Positions 17,535-26,813 of a stretch of 64,000 nt of DNA are shown piece by piece. Under the pieces are notes generated by a model, which was given only the letters and a program-made list of their open reading frames with translations, ran no database searches and had not been told where the DNA came from. The position numbers and the translations under genes are program-made. Where the stretch lies: the NCBI RefSeq assembly GCF_014280435.1, contig NZ_CP060388.1, positions 1,302,001 through 1,366,000 of the forward strand, in the 5' to 3' direction. How positions within the stretch are numbered: the stretch's first letter is position 1; each line of letters starts with the position of its first letter. Source of the DNA: Sphingobium sp. KCTC 72723. Its GTDB lineage: Bacteria; Pseudomonadota; Alphaproteobacteria; Sphingomonadales; Sphingomonadaceae.

Positions 17535-19823
17535 TCAGAAGCGATTGTCGCGCGGAAAGCCATTGGGTGGCATCCGTCCCGCCGCGCCGCGCGCGACGCG
17601 CCATGGCGTCATATCGCTTTCGGTGCGGGTGCGCCCACTGCCCCCGCCCATCGTCCAGCTAAGGCCATCGGCCAGCGTAAACGCGATGGCATCGGACATG
17701 CCGCCATCGCGATAGCGCTGCATCTGAACGCCCTGCCCGCGCGACATTTTGGGCATTTCGCTGAGCGCAAAGACCAGCAATTTGCGGTTTTCGCCAATCA
17801 CGGCGATGCTGTCCGCCCCGGCCGGGACCGGGCGGATGATCGACAGCTTCGCTCCGGCGCGCACATTGACAACCTGCTTGCCCTTGCGCGTTTCGGCGAT
17901 CAGGTCGCTGACGGCGGCCAGGAAACCGCGCCCGTCCGACGACGCCAGCAGCAAATCGGTGCCGATCCGCGCGGGCATCAACGACAGGATCGTCCCTTCA
18001 TTATCCATGTCCAGCAACGACCGCACCGGATCGCCAAAGCCTCGCCCGCCCGGCAACTTGTCCGACCCCAGAGTGTAGATGCGCCCGGTGGCCGTCGCCA
18101 GCAGCAGCTTGTCGGTAGTATAGGCGTGGAAGGCGAATTGCGGGCCGTCGCCTTCCTTGAATTTCAGCGTGTCGGCAGCGGCAAGATCGCGATGGCCGCT
18201 CATGGCGCGGATCCAGCCGCGTTCGGACAGGATCACGGTAATCGGTTCGCGCTCGATCATCGCTTCCAGCGGGATTTCGCGCGCGATCGCAGCTTCCTCC
18301 ACCAGCGTGCGGCGGCGGCCCATGTCGGTTTCGGGACCATAGCGTTTGCGCAACGCCGCGATGTCGCGCTTCAGGCGCTTGCGCTGAAGGCCGGGGTCGC
18401 CGACCAGCTTTTCCAGATCGGCCTTTTCCTTGACCAGATCGGCATGTTCGCCGCGCAGCTCCATTTCCTCCAGCTTGCGCAGGGAGCGCAGCCGCATGTT
18501 CAGGATCGCCTCGACCTGACGGTCGTTCAGGCCGAATTCCTCCATCATCACCGTTTTAGGCTCATCTTCGGTGCGGATGATTTCGATCACCCGGTCGAGG
18601 TTGAGATAGGCGATGATATAGCCGTCGAGCAGGTCCAGCCGTGACGCGATCTTTTCCAGCCGGTGCTGTGCGCGCCGGACCAGCACATCGATCTGATGCT
18701 TCAACCATTCGATGAGAACCGCTTTAAGCCCCATCACGCGCGGCGTGTGGCTGGCGTCCAGCACGTTGAGGTTCAGCGGAAAGCGATTTTCAAGGTCGGT
18801 CAGCCGGAACAGGCTGTCCATCAGCATCTGCGGATCGACCGTGCGGGCGCGCGGTTCGATGACGATGCGGATTTCGGTGTCGCTCTCATCGCGTACATCG
18901 GCCAGGATCGGCAGCTTGCGGTCGTTGATGATCCCGGCAATCTGTTCGATCAGCTTGGATTTCTGCACCTGATAGGGAATTTCGGTCACGATCGCGACCC
19001 AGGTGCCGCGCCCGCCCTCTTCCTTGTGCCAGCGCGCACGGGTGCGAAACGCGCCGCGCCCGGTCACATAGGCTTCGGCAATGATCGCCGGATTATCGAC
19101 CAGCACGCCGCCGGTGGGAAAGTCCGGCCCGCCCACGACCTGCATCAGGGCGGCATGATCGGTATCGGGATCGTCGATCAGCAGGCTGGCGGCATCCAGC
19201 AATTCGGTGACATTGTGCGGCGGAATGCTGGTCGCCATGCCGACGGCGATGCCAGTCGCGCCATTGGCCAGCAGGTTGGGGAACAGGCCTGGAAAAACCT
19301 CCGGCTCCTCATCCTCGCCATTATAGGTCGGGCGATAATCGACCGTGCCTTCGTCCAGACCCTCCATCAGGTCGGCGGCGGCCTGTGTCAGACGCGCTTC
19401 GGTATAGCGCATGGCGGCTGCATTATCGCCGTCGATATTGCCGAAATTGCCCTGCCCATCGACCAGCGGGGTGCGGAGTGAAAATTCCTGCGCCAGCCGC
19501 ACCATGGCGTCATAGACCGACTGGTCGCCATGGGGGTGATATTTGCCGATGACGTCGCCGACGACGCGGGCGCATTTCTTGTAACTGGTGGTGTTGCGCG
19601 CGGGATTGGCGACCAGCACATCGGGCGACGCGCCGCCCGGCTCCATCTTGAGCAGGCGCATCGCCCATAACAGGCGGCGATGCACGGGTTTCAATCCATC
19701 GCGCAGATCCGGCAGCGAGCGCGCGGTGATGGTGGACAGGGCATAGACCAGATAGCGTTGCGACAGCGCCGCGTCGAACGGATGGTCCTTGATATCGTCA
19801 AAGGGATCGCGAAAATCGGTCAT
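17535..19823 (-). CDS. parC: DNA topoisomerase IV subunit A
   Basis: A 762-residue type IIA topoisomerase breakage-reunion subunit, needed to decatenate daughter chromosomes. The catalytic tyrosine is Y140 in [11 protein letters not shown]. The quinolone region reads [15 protein letters not shown], giving Gln101 and Asp105 where E. coli ParC has Ser80 and Glu84. A short C-terminal domain of blades (e.g. [18 protein letters not shown]) follows, with no GyrA box seen, which supports ParC rather than GyrA. ccdB ends 45 bp upstream on the same strand with no obvious terminator between. No strong ribosome-binding site precedes the ATG. Confidence 0.95.
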   Translation of the reverse strand: MTDFRDPFDDIKDHPFDAALSQRYLVYALSTITARSLPDLRDGLKPVHRRLLWAMRLLKMEPGGASPDVLVANPARNTTSYKKCARVVGDVIGKYHPHGDQSVYDAMVRLAQEFSLRTPLVDGQGNFGNIDGDNAAAMRYTEARLTQAAADLMEGLDEGTVDYRPTYNGEDEEPEVFPGLFPNLLANGATGIAVGMATSIPPHNVTELLDAASLLIDDPDTDHAALMQVVGGPDFPTGGVLVDNPAIIAEAYVTGRGAFRTRARWHKEEGGRGTWVAIVTEIPYQVQKSKLIEQIAGIINDRKLPILADVRDESDTEIRIVIEPRARTVDPQMLMDSLFRLTDLENRFPLNLNVLDASHTPRVMGLKAVLIEWLKHQIDVLVRRAQHRLEKIASRLDLLDGYIIAYLNLDRVIEIIRTEDEPKTVMMEEFGLNDRQVEAILNMRLRSLRKLEEMELRGEHADLVKEKADLEKLVGDPGLQRKRLKRDIAALRKRYGPETDMGRRRTLVEEAAIAREIPLEAMIEREPITVILSERGWIRAMSGHRDLAAADTLKFKEGDGPQFAFHAYTTDKLLLATATGRIYTLGSDKLPGGRGFGDPVRSLLDMDNEGTILSLMPARIGTDLLLASSDGRGFLAAVSDLIAETRKGKQVVNVRAGAKLSIIRPVPAGADSIAVIGENRKLLVFALSEMPKMSRGQGVQMQRYRDGGMSDAIAFTLADGLSWTMGGGSGRTRTESDMTPWRVARGAAGRMPPNGFPRDNRF

Positions 19824-19868
19824 CGCAGGCGGGATAGCAGGATGGATACGAAACGGAAACGGATTTGC

Positions 19869-20162
19869 TCAGAAGCCGATCAGAAGCATCTCCAATGCCG
19901 CAGCAATATTGTCCTGATGTTCCCGAACGGAGCCGACCGGCTTGCCCAGGAACCGGACGGGGACCGAAGCGATCTGGTGAGTGGCCATGACATAGGTTTG
20001 GCGATCAACTTGCAGCAATGGATGCAATCGCGCGATCGGCGCAGGCACTTCATCAGGGGCGACTAATGGCACGACGACGCGCCGCGACACATGATTGAGC
20101 ACATCGGCCTGGCAATCAATGACCAGCACGTCACCCAGTCGATAGAGGTCGAACCGTGCCAT
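19869..20162 (-). CDS. ccdB: CcdB family toxin
   Basis: A 97-residue CcdB-family protein: MARFDLYRLGDVLVIDCQADVL at the start, RRVVVPLVAPDEV, LHPLLQVDRQTYVMATHQIASVPV and a final ALEMLLIGF. Plasmid-F CcdB poisons GyrA and needs its last residues Trp99-Gly100-Ile101; here they read Ile-Gly-Phe, so the gyrase-poisoning Trp is missing. The ATG overlaps the ccdA stop (TAATG). It lies 45 bp upstream of parC. Activity or target may differ from classical CcdB. Confidence 0.88.
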   Translation of the reverse strand: MARFDLYRLGDVLVIDCQADVLNHVSRRVVVPLVAPDEVPAPIARLHPLLQVDRQTYVMATHQIASVPVRFLGKPVGSVREHQDNIAAALEMLLIGF

Positions 20163-20410
20163 TAAAAGGCCCGATATTGATCGAGCGGCGAACCATGTTC
20201 GCTATCATAGATATTCCATGCCGCTATCGCCTCTGCATTCTCTTCCTGCCACTGGCGACCGCGTTCCGCCGCTATTTCCTTGCGCAATCCTTCCTCGCAG
20301 GCGCGCGAAAGGTTTATGCCGAGTGCGCGGGCGTCCTCCACCAATGCGCTGTCCAGTGACAGGTTGGTCGCCTTGCGGGTTTTGAAGCCGGTACGATCAT
20401 GGCGGGTCAT
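20162..20410 (-). CDS. ccdA: CcdA family antitoxin
   Basis: An 82-residue antitoxin. The N-terminal half (KATNLSLDSALVEDARALGINLSRACEEGL) is a ribbon-helix-helix DNA-binding pattern. The C-terminal half (RQWQEENAEAIAAWNIYDSEHG) matches the toxin-binding arm of CcdA. AAAGGAG stands 6 nt before the ATG. As in other type II systems it precedes the toxin and overlaps it. Autoregulation is suggested by a palindrome in the promoter upstream. Confidence 0.92.
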   Translation of the reverse strand: MTRHDRTGFKTRKATNLSLDSALVEDARALGINLSRACEEGLRKEIAAERGRQWQEENAEAIAAWNIYDSEHGSPLDQYRAF

Positions 20411-20439
20411 GGGTGGCTCCTTTACCGGACATGCGCATC

Positions 20440-20467
20440 ATCATACGCATGATCATGCGCACGGCAA
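20440..20467 (-). promoter_or_regulatory. ccdAB promoter with palindromic operator in the spacer
   Basis: On the minus strand, TTGCCG (-35, 20462-20467) and TATGAT (-10, 20440-20445) are separated by 16 bp. Within that spacer, 20446-20459 is the perfect 14-bp palindrome CGCATGATCATGCG, and a wider TGCGCAT (20432-20438) / ATGCGCA (20455-20461) pair overlaps it. This is the expected place for CcdA or CcdAB repressor binding. Confidence 0.6.
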
Positions 20468-20535
20468 GCGCTTTTCCCGTTCGGAAAGACACAGCAAGGG
20501 GTTGCACATTTCGCACGACGCGCCACTTTACCGCC

Positions 20536-21297
20536 GTGTTCGAACCCGCCCTTTCCCAATCCGCCCTGCCCTCCCCCCCGCTCGCGCTGCTGACCGGCGC
20601 GGCACTGTTCCTCGATTTCGACGGAACGCTGACGCCGATCGTCGATACGCCGGACGATGTCGATGTCGGGCCGGACCTGATCGCGATGCTCTTGGCGTTG
20701 CGGGCGAAGCTGGACGGGCGGCTGGCGATCGTCAGCGGCCGGTCGGTGGCGACGCTGCGCGATCTGGGCTTTGGCGATTTTCTGTTGGCAGGCACCCATG
20801 GGCTGGAGTTTGCGCGGCCCGGCGAGGCCGCGCAAGCACCGCCGCGCCTGCCCGCGATCGACGCAGTGGAGGCGGCCTTCCACGCCTTTATCGCCGACAA
20901 GCCGGGCCTGTTGGTCGAGCGCAAGACGATCAGCGTGGGCCTGCATTTCCGGCGCGCGCCGGAGTGGGGCGAGGCGGCGGGCGCGCTGGCCGCTACGCTG
21001 GCGGCGCAACATGGCCTGACGATCCAGCATGGCAAGATGCTGTATGAACTGCGCCCCGGCGGCGCGGACAAGGGCAGCGCGGTCACGGCGCTGATGAAGC
21101 AATCGCCCATGGCGGGCGGGGTGCCGGTGTTCATCGGCGACGATGTGACGGATGAGGAAGGCTTCGCGGTTGCGGCCGACCTTGGCGGGGCGGGCATATT
21201 GGTCGGGCCGCAACGATCGACGCTGGCGTCATTCTCTTTGGAACAGGTTGCCGCCGTCAGGCATTATCTGGCTGAGGGGGCTGCAAGTCCGCGCTGA
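20536..21297 (+). CDS. otsB: Trehalose-6-phosphate phosphatase
   Basis: A 253-residue HAD-family phosphatase that releases trehalose from trehalose 6-phosphate. The nucleophile motif is DFDGTLTP near residue 25, the second motif VSGRS follows, and the C-terminal GDDVTDEEGF carries the metal-binding acids. The GTG at 20536 places DFDGTL at the usual distance; the longer frame from 20413 would run through the ccdA promoter region. First gene of the otsB-GH15-otsA operon. Confidence 0.93.
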   Translation: MFEPALSQSALPSPPLALLTGAALFLDFDGTLTPIVDTPDDVDVGPDLIAMLLALRAKLDGRLAIVSGRSVATLRDLGFGDFLLAGTHGLEFARPGEAAQAPPRLPAIDAVEAAFHAFIADKPGLLVERKTISVGLHFRRAPEWGEAAGALAATLAAQHGLTIQHGKMLYELRPGGADKGSAVTALMKQSPMAGGVPVFIGDDVTDEEGFAVAADLGGAGILVGPQRSTLASFSLEQVAAVRHYLAEGAASPR

Positions 21298-21313
21298 CGG
21301 AACGCTGCCCTCG

Positions 21314-23173
21314 TTGTTTCATCCAGACACGGGGGACAGACAGATCAGCGATCACCGCGATACTATTCCGGCCGGACATGAGCGTTCGCTCGACCTTTGG
21401 CCCATCGGCAATTGTCAGGCTTCGGCCCTGATCGACCGCGCAGGGCGGATGGTGTGGGGCTGCGTTCCGCGCGTCGATGGCGACCCGGTCTTTTCCGCCC
21501 TGCTGGACAACAAGCAGTGGGACGACCCACAGGCGCGCGGTTTCTGGGCCATCGAGCTGGAAAATGTCGTCGCGGTCGAACAATATTATCTGCGTAACAC
21601 GCCGGTGCTGGTCACGCGGCAGAGCGATGCGCAGGGCAATGCGATCGAGACACTCGATTTCTGCCCGCGCCACCGGCACAAAGGGCGCATCTATCGCCCG
21701 GTCGCGTTCATCCGCATCGTCCGGCCGGTGTCGGGCAGCCCACGCATCCGCGTCCGTTTGCGTCCGACGACCAGCTGGAATGGCGATCATGTGCCGATCA
21801 GCTATGGCTCCAACCATATCCGTATGGTGCTGTCCTATATGGCGATGCGGGTGTCGACCAACGCGCCGATCGGCCTGATCGCACAGGAAAGCTGGTTCCG
21901 GCTGGAAAGTGACGTGCATTTCTTCATGGGACCGGACGAGGGTTTTTCCGACGCGCTGCGCCCGGCGATCGAACGGATGCTGGACGACACGGTGGAGGAG
22001 TGGCGGCTGTGGGTTCGTGGGCTGGCCATTCCCGCCGAGTGGCAGGAAGCAGTGATCCGTTCCGCCATTACGCTGAAACTATGCCAGCATGAGGAAACCG
22101 GCGCGATCGTCGCGGCGCTGACCACATCCATTCCCGAACATGCCGACAGCGGGCGGAACTGGGACTATCGTTATTGCTGGGTGCGGGACGCTTATTATAC
22201 CGTCGAAGCGCTCAACCGGCTGGGCGCGCTCGATGTGCTGGAAAGCTATCTCGTCTATCTGCGCAACATCGTCGATGGCGCGAAGGGCGGGCATATTCAG
22301 CCGCTCTATGACGTGCGCGGCAATGCGACGCTGACCGAGTGGGAGGCCGATAGCCTGCCCGGCTATCGCGGCATGGGTCCGGTGCGGGTGGGTAATGCCG
22401 CCTATGAACAGATACAGCATGACGCCTATGGCCAGATCGTGCTGTCGTCGGTGCAGGGCTTTATCGACCAGCGGCTGTTGCGCATGGCGGGCCATGCCGA
22501 TTTCGAGGCTTTGGAGGCTGTCGGCGAACGGGCCTGGGCAGTCTATGACCAGCCTGACGCTGGCCTGTGGGAATTGCGCACCCGCGCGCATGTTCACAGT
22601 TACAGCGCAGTGATGTGCTGGGCGGCGTGCGACCGGCTGGCTCATGCGGCCACCGCCCTCGCCCTGCCGCTGCGCGCGGCGCATTGGCAGAACCGCGCCG
22701 AAACGATGAAGGCGCGGATATTGGAGGCGGCATGGCGCGACGGCAGTCAGGCGATCTCCGCCAATTTCGAGGATGATTCGCGCGACGCTTCACTGCTCCA
22801 GTTGCTCGACCTGCGCTTTTTGACGGCGGACGATCCGATGTTCATCGGCACGCTCGCGGCGCTGGAAACCGACCTGCGGCGGGGCAACGACATGCTGCGG
22901 TATAGCGCGCCCGACGATTTCGGCGAGCCGGTGACCGCGTTCAACGTCTGCACCTTCTGGCTGATCGAGGCGCTGCATCGCACCGGGCGGACGGCCGAAG
23001 CGCGAGAATTGTTCGAGGAGATGCTGACTCGCCGCACCGCCGCCGGGCTGTTGTCGGAGGATATCGACCCTGCGACCGGGGAATTGTGGGGCAATTACCC
23101 CCAGACCTACTCATTGGTCGGCATCATCAATTGCGCCGTCCTGCTGAGCAAACCGTGGAGCGCGATGCGATGA
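21314..23173 (+). CDS. Glycoside hydrolase family 15 protein (trehalase or glucoamylase type)
   Basis: A GH15 alpha/alpha-barrel enzyme of about 619 residues. Conserved stretches include DLWPIGNCQASALID at the start, NWDYRYCWVRDAYYTVEAL in the middle and LLSEDIDPATGELWGNYPQTYSLVG near the end, which hold the catalytic glutamates of the family. Being locked between otsB and otsA (ATGA overlap with otsA), it may act as a trehalase or in a regulated trehalose cycle, but glucoamylase activity is not excluded. The start is uncertain: TTG at 21314 is offered because an ATG at 21152 lies deep inside otsB. Confidence 0.85.
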   Translation: MFHPDTGDRQISDHRDTIPAGHERSLDLWPIGNCQASALIDRAGRMVWGCVPRVDGDPVFSALLDNKQWDDPQARGFWAIELENVVAVEQYYLRNTPVLVTRQSDAQGNAIETLDFCPRHRHKGRIYRPVAFIRIVRPVSGSPRIRVRLRPTTSWNGDHVPISYGSNHIRMVLSYMAMRVSTNAPIGLIAQESWFRLESDVHFFMGPDEGFSDALRPAIERMLDDTVEEWRLWVRGLAIPAEWQEAVIRSAITLKLCQHEETGAIVAALTTSIPEHADSGRNWDYRYCWVRDAYYTVEALNRLGALDVLESYLVYLRNIVDGAKGGHIQPLYDVRGNATLTEWEADSLPGYRGMGPVRVGNAAYEQIQHDAYGQIVLSSVQGFIDQRLLRMAGHADFEALEAVGERAWAVYDQPDAGLWELRTRAHVHSYSAVMCWAACDRLAHAATALALPLRAAHWQNRAETMKARILEAAWRDGSQAISANFEDDSRDASLLQLLDLRFLTADDPMFIGTLAALETDLRRGNDMLRYSAPDDFGEPVTAFNVCTFWLIEALHRTGRTAEARELFEEMLTRRTAAGLLSEDIDPATGELWGNYPQTYSLVGIINCAVLLSKPWSAMR

Positions 23174-24576
23174 GCCGCCTTATAGTCATTTCCAACCGGG
23201 TGTCCCGCCCCAACAAATCGGGCAATCAGGGCGGGCTGGCCGTGGCGCTGGCGCAGGCATTGCGCGAAAGCCGTGGCACCTGGATCGGCTGGTCGGGCGA
23301 AGTCACCGACAATTTTACCGGCCATATCGGCTTTTCGGAAGATGACGGCGTCAAGACGGCGACCATCGACCTGGAAGAACAGGATGTGGACGAATATTAT
23401 AATGGCTACGCCAACAAGACGCTGTGGCCGCTGTTCCATTTCCGCATCGACCTGGCCGAATATGCGCGCGATTTCGAAGGTGGCTATAACCGCGTCAACC
23501 AGCGTTTTGCCGATACTGCCGCGCCGCTGATCGAGCCGGAGGATGTCATCTGGGTCCATGATTATCATATGATCCCGCTGGGCCAGATGCTGCGCGACCG
23601 GGGCCATCGCAACAAGATGGGCTTCTTCCTGCACATCCCCTGGCCACCCACGCGCCTGCTGGTGTCGCTGCCCCATCACAGCAAGCTGGTCAGCACGCTT
23701 TTCGCCTATGACGTGGTGGGTTTCCATACCGAGGAATGGCTCGAATCCTTCCGCCACTATGTCGAACGGGAAATGGGCGGCAGCGTGAACGGCGATTTCG
23801 TGACCGTGGGCGATCGCACGATTCAGGCCGTTGCCTGCCCGATCGGCATCAACGCCCGCGAATTTGCCGAGGCCGCCGAAAGCGAAGCGGCGCACGACAT
23901 GCTCAACCTCGTCCGCGCATCCTTGCAGGACCGGGCAATGATCGTCGGCGTCGACCGGCTTGACTATAGCAAGGGGCTGGAAGAACGCTTCAACGGCTAT
24001 GCCCGGTTCCTGAAGGACCATCCCGAACATCATCGCAAGGTGTTGCTGACCCAGATTGCGCCGCCATCGCGGGGCGAAGTGGAAAGCTATCAGCAGATCC
24101 GCGCGACGCTGGATGCGCTCGCGGGGCGGATCAACGGCGAATATAGCGATGTGGACTGGACCCCGATCCGCTACGTCAATCAGGGCTATCCGCGTGACAA
24201 GCTGGCGGGCATCTATCGCGGCGCGAAAATCGGCCTTGTGACGCCATTGCGCGACGGCATGAACCTGGTCGCGAAGGAATATGTCGCGGCCCAAGACCCG
24301 GACGATCCGGGCGTCCTTATATTGTCGCGCTTTGCCGGCGCGGCGATGCAGCTCAAGGACGCGCTGCTCATCAACCCCTACAGCCCGGAGGAAATGTCCG
24401 ACGCGATCCTGCGCGCGCTGGCCATGCCGCTGGACGAACGCAAACGGCGCTGGCGCGCGATGATGGACAGTGTCGAGGGGCAGGATATCAGCTGGTGGCG
24501 GCAATGTTTCACCGGGCGCCTGATGGCGGTCGAGCGTGACACCGCGCGGGTTGAGCCGGAGCCTGCGGCAGGGTAA
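23170..24576 (+). CDS. otsA: Trehalose-6-phosphate synthase (GT20)
   Basis: A 468-residue GT20 enzyme that joins UDP-glucose and glucose 6-phosphate. The donor loop is seen in NKSGNQGGLAVAL near the N-terminus, followed by WVHDYHMIPLG, FFLHIPWPP, VDRLDYSKGLEERF and PLRDGMNLVAKEYVA, all family landmarks. The ATG overlaps the GH15 stop as ATGA. Together with OtsB this makes trehalose for osmotic and desiccation tolerance. Confidence 0.96.
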   Translation: MSRLIVISNRVSRPNKSGNQGGLAVALAQALRESRGTWIGWSGEVTDNFTGHIGFSEDDGVKTATIDLEEQDVDEYYNGYANKTLWPLFHFRIDLAEYARDFEGGYNRVNQRFADTAAPLIEPEDVIWVHDYHMIPLGQMLRDRGHRNKMGFFLHIPWPPTRLLVSLPHHSKLVSTLFAYDVVGFHTEEWLESFRHYVEREMGGSVNGDFVTVGDRTIQAVACPIGINAREFAEAAESEAAHDMLNLVRASLQDRAMIVGVDRLDYSKGLEERFNGYARFLKDHPEHHRKVLLTQIAPPSRGEVESYQQIRATLDALAGRINGEYSDVDWTPIRYVNQGYPRDKLAGIYRGAKIGLVTPLRDGMNLVAKEYVAAQDPDDPGVLILSRFAGAAMQLKDALLINPYSPEEMSDAILRALAMPLDERKRRWRAMMDSVEGQDISWWRQCFTGRLMAVERDTARVEPEPAAG

Positions 24577-24586
24577 GCGACACGGC

Positions 24587-24718
24587 ATGGACGATCAGCA
24601 TGACGAACCGCACGGCATTGCCGCTGCCCTGCGCGCCCGGTCGGGCGTCGTCATCGCTTTGATTGGGTTGGTCGCGTGGATCGCTTTATTATGGGCGATG
24701 TTCGGCGACGTGCTGTGA
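24587..24718 (+). CDS. Small single-pass membrane protein, unknown
   Basis: A 43-residue protein (MDDQHDEPHGIAAALRARSG then a hydrophobic helix VVIALIGLVAWIALLWAMFG) starting 10 bp after the otsA stop. The polar N-terminus with one TM helix is typical of small bacterial membrane proteins. It has no recognisable family. Position suggests co-transcription with the trehalose genes. The frame is clean, but its length leaves some doubt. Confidence 0.55.
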   Translation: MDDQHDEPHGIAAALRARSGVVIALIGLVAWIALLWAMFGDVL

Positions 24719-24847
24719 AGCGCGGCTAATTGCACCCCTGCCGTTATTGCGTTATGGGCAGGGCGAAGCAGCCCCGGCACCCGCTGATCCTTTCCGATTC
24801 GCGTTTGCCGGGGCAAACTGTTTTCAGAAGATAAGTCAGGAACGCGC

Positions 24848-25636
24848 ATGGCCCGTCGCCGCCAGATTTACGAAGGCAAGGCAAAGATCCTTTATGAAGG
24901 CCCGGAACCGGGCACGATCATCCAATATTTCAAGGATGACGCCACGGCTTTCAACGCGCAGAAGAAAGGCACGATTTCCGGCAAGGGCGTGCTGAACAAC
25001 CGGATTTCCGAGCATATCTTCACCCTGCTCGGCCAGATCGGCATCCCCACCCACTTCATCCGCCGCCTCAATATGCGCGAACAGCTGGTCCGCCAGGTGG
25101 AAATCGTGCCGATCGAAGTCGTCGTGCGCAACGTCGCCGCCGGATCGCTCAGCAAGAAGCTGGGCATCGAGGAAGGCACGCAGCTGCCCCGCACGCTGAT
25201 CGAATATTGCTACAAGGATGACGCGCTGGGCGACCCGCTGATTTCCGAAGAGCATATCGCCTGCTTTGGCTGGGCGACGCAGGAAGAAATGCACGACATC
25301 GCCGACATGGCGATCCGCGTGAACGATTTCATGTGCGGGCTTTTTGCGGGCATCGGCATCCGCCTGATCGACTTCAAGCTGGAGTTCGGGCGGCTTTATG
25401 ACGGCGATTACAGCCGCATCATCCTGGCCGACGAAATCAGCCCCGATGGTTGCCGCCTGTGGGACATGGTGACCAACGAAAAGCTGGACAAGGACAGGTT
25501 CCGCCGCGACCTAGGCGGCGAAGTCGAAGCCTATCAGGAAGTGGCACGCCGCCTTGGCCTGCTGCCCGAAGGGCTGGACACCACGGTCCTTGACCTCGAC
25601 ACCCATCGCAAGAAGCGCGAGAAGGAAGAAGGCTGA
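24848..25636 (+). CDS. purC: Phosphoribosylaminoimidazole-succinocarboxamide synthase
   Basis: SAICAR synthase of 262 residues, joining aspartate to CAIR in purine synthesis. [63 protein letters not shown] and [14 protein letters not shown] are family signatures. A terminator follows closely. purS and purQ lie about 1.2 kb downstream on the same strand but are separated by the TauE gene on the other strand. Confidence 0.97.
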   Translation: MARRRQIYEGKAKILYEGPEPGTIIQYFKDDATAFNAQKKGTISGKGVLNNRISEHIFTLLGQIGIPTHFIRRLNMREQLVRQVEIVPIEVVVRNVAAGSLSKKLGIEEGTQLPRTLIEYCYKDDALGDPLISEEHIACFGWATQEEMHDIADMAIRVNDFMCGLFAGIGIRLIDFKLEFGRLYDGDYSRIILADEISPDGCRLWDMVTNEKLDKDRFRRDLGGEVEAYQEVARRLGLLPEGLDTTVLDLDTHRKKREKEEG

Positions 25637-25655
25637 TCCTTTCGGCCTGAACGCA

Positions 25656-25693
25656 AAAAGCCCGGCGCAAGCATCCGCTTCCGCCGGGCTTTT
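25656..25693. terminator. Rho-independent terminator after purC
   Basis: AAAAGCCCGGCG (25656-25667) pairs with CGCCGGGCTTTT (25682-25693) around a 14-nt loop. It lies between the convergent purC and TauE/SafE genes and can serve both. Confidence 0.85.
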
Positions 25694-25709
25694 CGTATCC
25701 GATCTGATT

Positions 25710-26462
25710 TCAGGCGATCAGCGCGTCGGCGACCAGCTTGATGCCCAACAATACCATCAGGCCATAGATCAGCGTGTAGAATCGCGCCGGATCGACCCGG
25801 CGCACCAGCGCGACGCCCGCCAGCGTCGAAACGATTGCCACAGGCACCAGCATCGTCGTCGCCATCAGGTTGGCGCGGGTAAATTGCCCCAGCGCGGCAT
25901 AGGCAGGCAGCTTCATCCAGTTCATCGCGGCAAAGGCGAATGCCGTCGTCCCCACCAGCATGTCGCGCGGCAAACGCTTGGGCAGCACCCACATCTGGAA
26001 CGGCGGGGAACCGGCATGGGCGATATGGCTGGTAAAGCCGCTGGCGATGCCGAACAGAATGCCGACCCAGCCGGGCGAATCCGATGGCAGCACCGCGCCT
26101 TTGCGCCGCTCGATCCATAGCCGGTGCAGGCCGAACAGAATGGAGATGCCGCCCAATACGCCCAGCACCGCCGTTTCCGACACTTGCGCTGCAAACAGAT
26201 AGCCCGCGCCGATGCCGACCGCCGCGCCGGGCAATATGACCTTCAATATGCCCCCGTCCCAACTGTGGCGATATACCCAGACGCTCACCGCATCCTGAAG
26301 GATCAGTATGGGCAGCAGGATCGCGGCGCCGCGCACGGGATCGACGCCCAGCGCCATAATCGGCATCGCCAGCGCTCCTACGCCTGCAAAGCCGCCCTTG
26401 GCCAGGCCAGCGACGAATACAGCGACGATCGCGCAGGCATAATAGAGTGTGTCAGGGTTCAT
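25710..26462 (-). CDS. TauE/SafE family (TSUP) membrane permease
   Basis: A 250-residue polytopic membrane protein with about 8 hydrophobic helices and the TSUP hallmark AGLAKGGFAGVGALAMPIM near the N-terminus, repeated in part in the second half (ASGFTSHIAHAGSPPFQMWVL). Members export sulfite, sulfoacetate or other anions; the cargo is unknown here. A 52-residue membrane protein is encoded 41 bp upstream on the same strand and may be co-transcribed. Confidence 0.9.
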   Translation of the reverse strand: MNPDTLYYACAIVAVFVAGLAKGGFAGVGALAMPIMALGVDPVRGAAILLPILILQDAVSVWVYRHSWDGGILKVILPGAAVGIGAGYLFAAQVSETAVLGVLGGISILFGLHRLWIERRKGAVLPSDSPGWVGILFGIASGFTSHIAHAGSPPFQMWVLPKRLPRDMLVGTTAFAFAAMNWMKLPAYAALGQFTRANLMATTMLVPVAIVSTLAGVALVRRVDPARFYTLIYGLMVLLGIKLVADALIA

Positions 26463-26503
26463 CGCCCGCGTTTAGGAAATATGCAGGCAGAAAGAAACGA
26501 GGA

Positions 26504-26662
26504 TCAATTATTGGCGCGATAGCCGATCAGCAGGCCGAAGCAAAAGGTCGCCAGCAGCGCGAGCTGGACCCGGCCATGCGGGTCTTCATAGCCCATAATC
26601 TGCTGTCCCCATGCGAACAGCCCGACAAACATCGCCAACGCCAACCCGGACACGCCATTCAT
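26504..26662 (-). CDS. Small two-helix membrane protein, unknown
   Basis: A 52-residue protein, MNGVSGLALAMFVGLFAWGQ at the start and LLATFCFGLLIGYRANN at the end, with two predicted TM helices joined by a short charged loop (YEDPHGR). It is read from the minus strand and lies 41 bp before the TauE/SafE gene. It has no known domain. It is too short for many gene callers, but the hydrophobic pattern and position favour a real gene. Confidence 0.5.
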   Translation of the reverse strand: MNGVSGLALAMFVGLFAWGQQIMGYEDPHGRVQLALLATFCFGLLIGYRANN

Positions 26663-26813
26663 CCTCGATTACGATGCGGCACAATGAGGCGATAGTCGCT
26701 AACAAAGGCATAATGGCTTGCCTCCCCGCCGCACCGGGACTAGGGGGACGGCAAAGTCGATCCGCCCGCGCCACAAGGCTCGGTCCTGTCGTTGTCAAGG
26801 AGTTCGCCCCCTC

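Noticed and set aside
24719..24847. Purine riboswitch upstream of purC
   Set aside because: No conserved purine-aptamer core or suitable three-way junction could be drawn.
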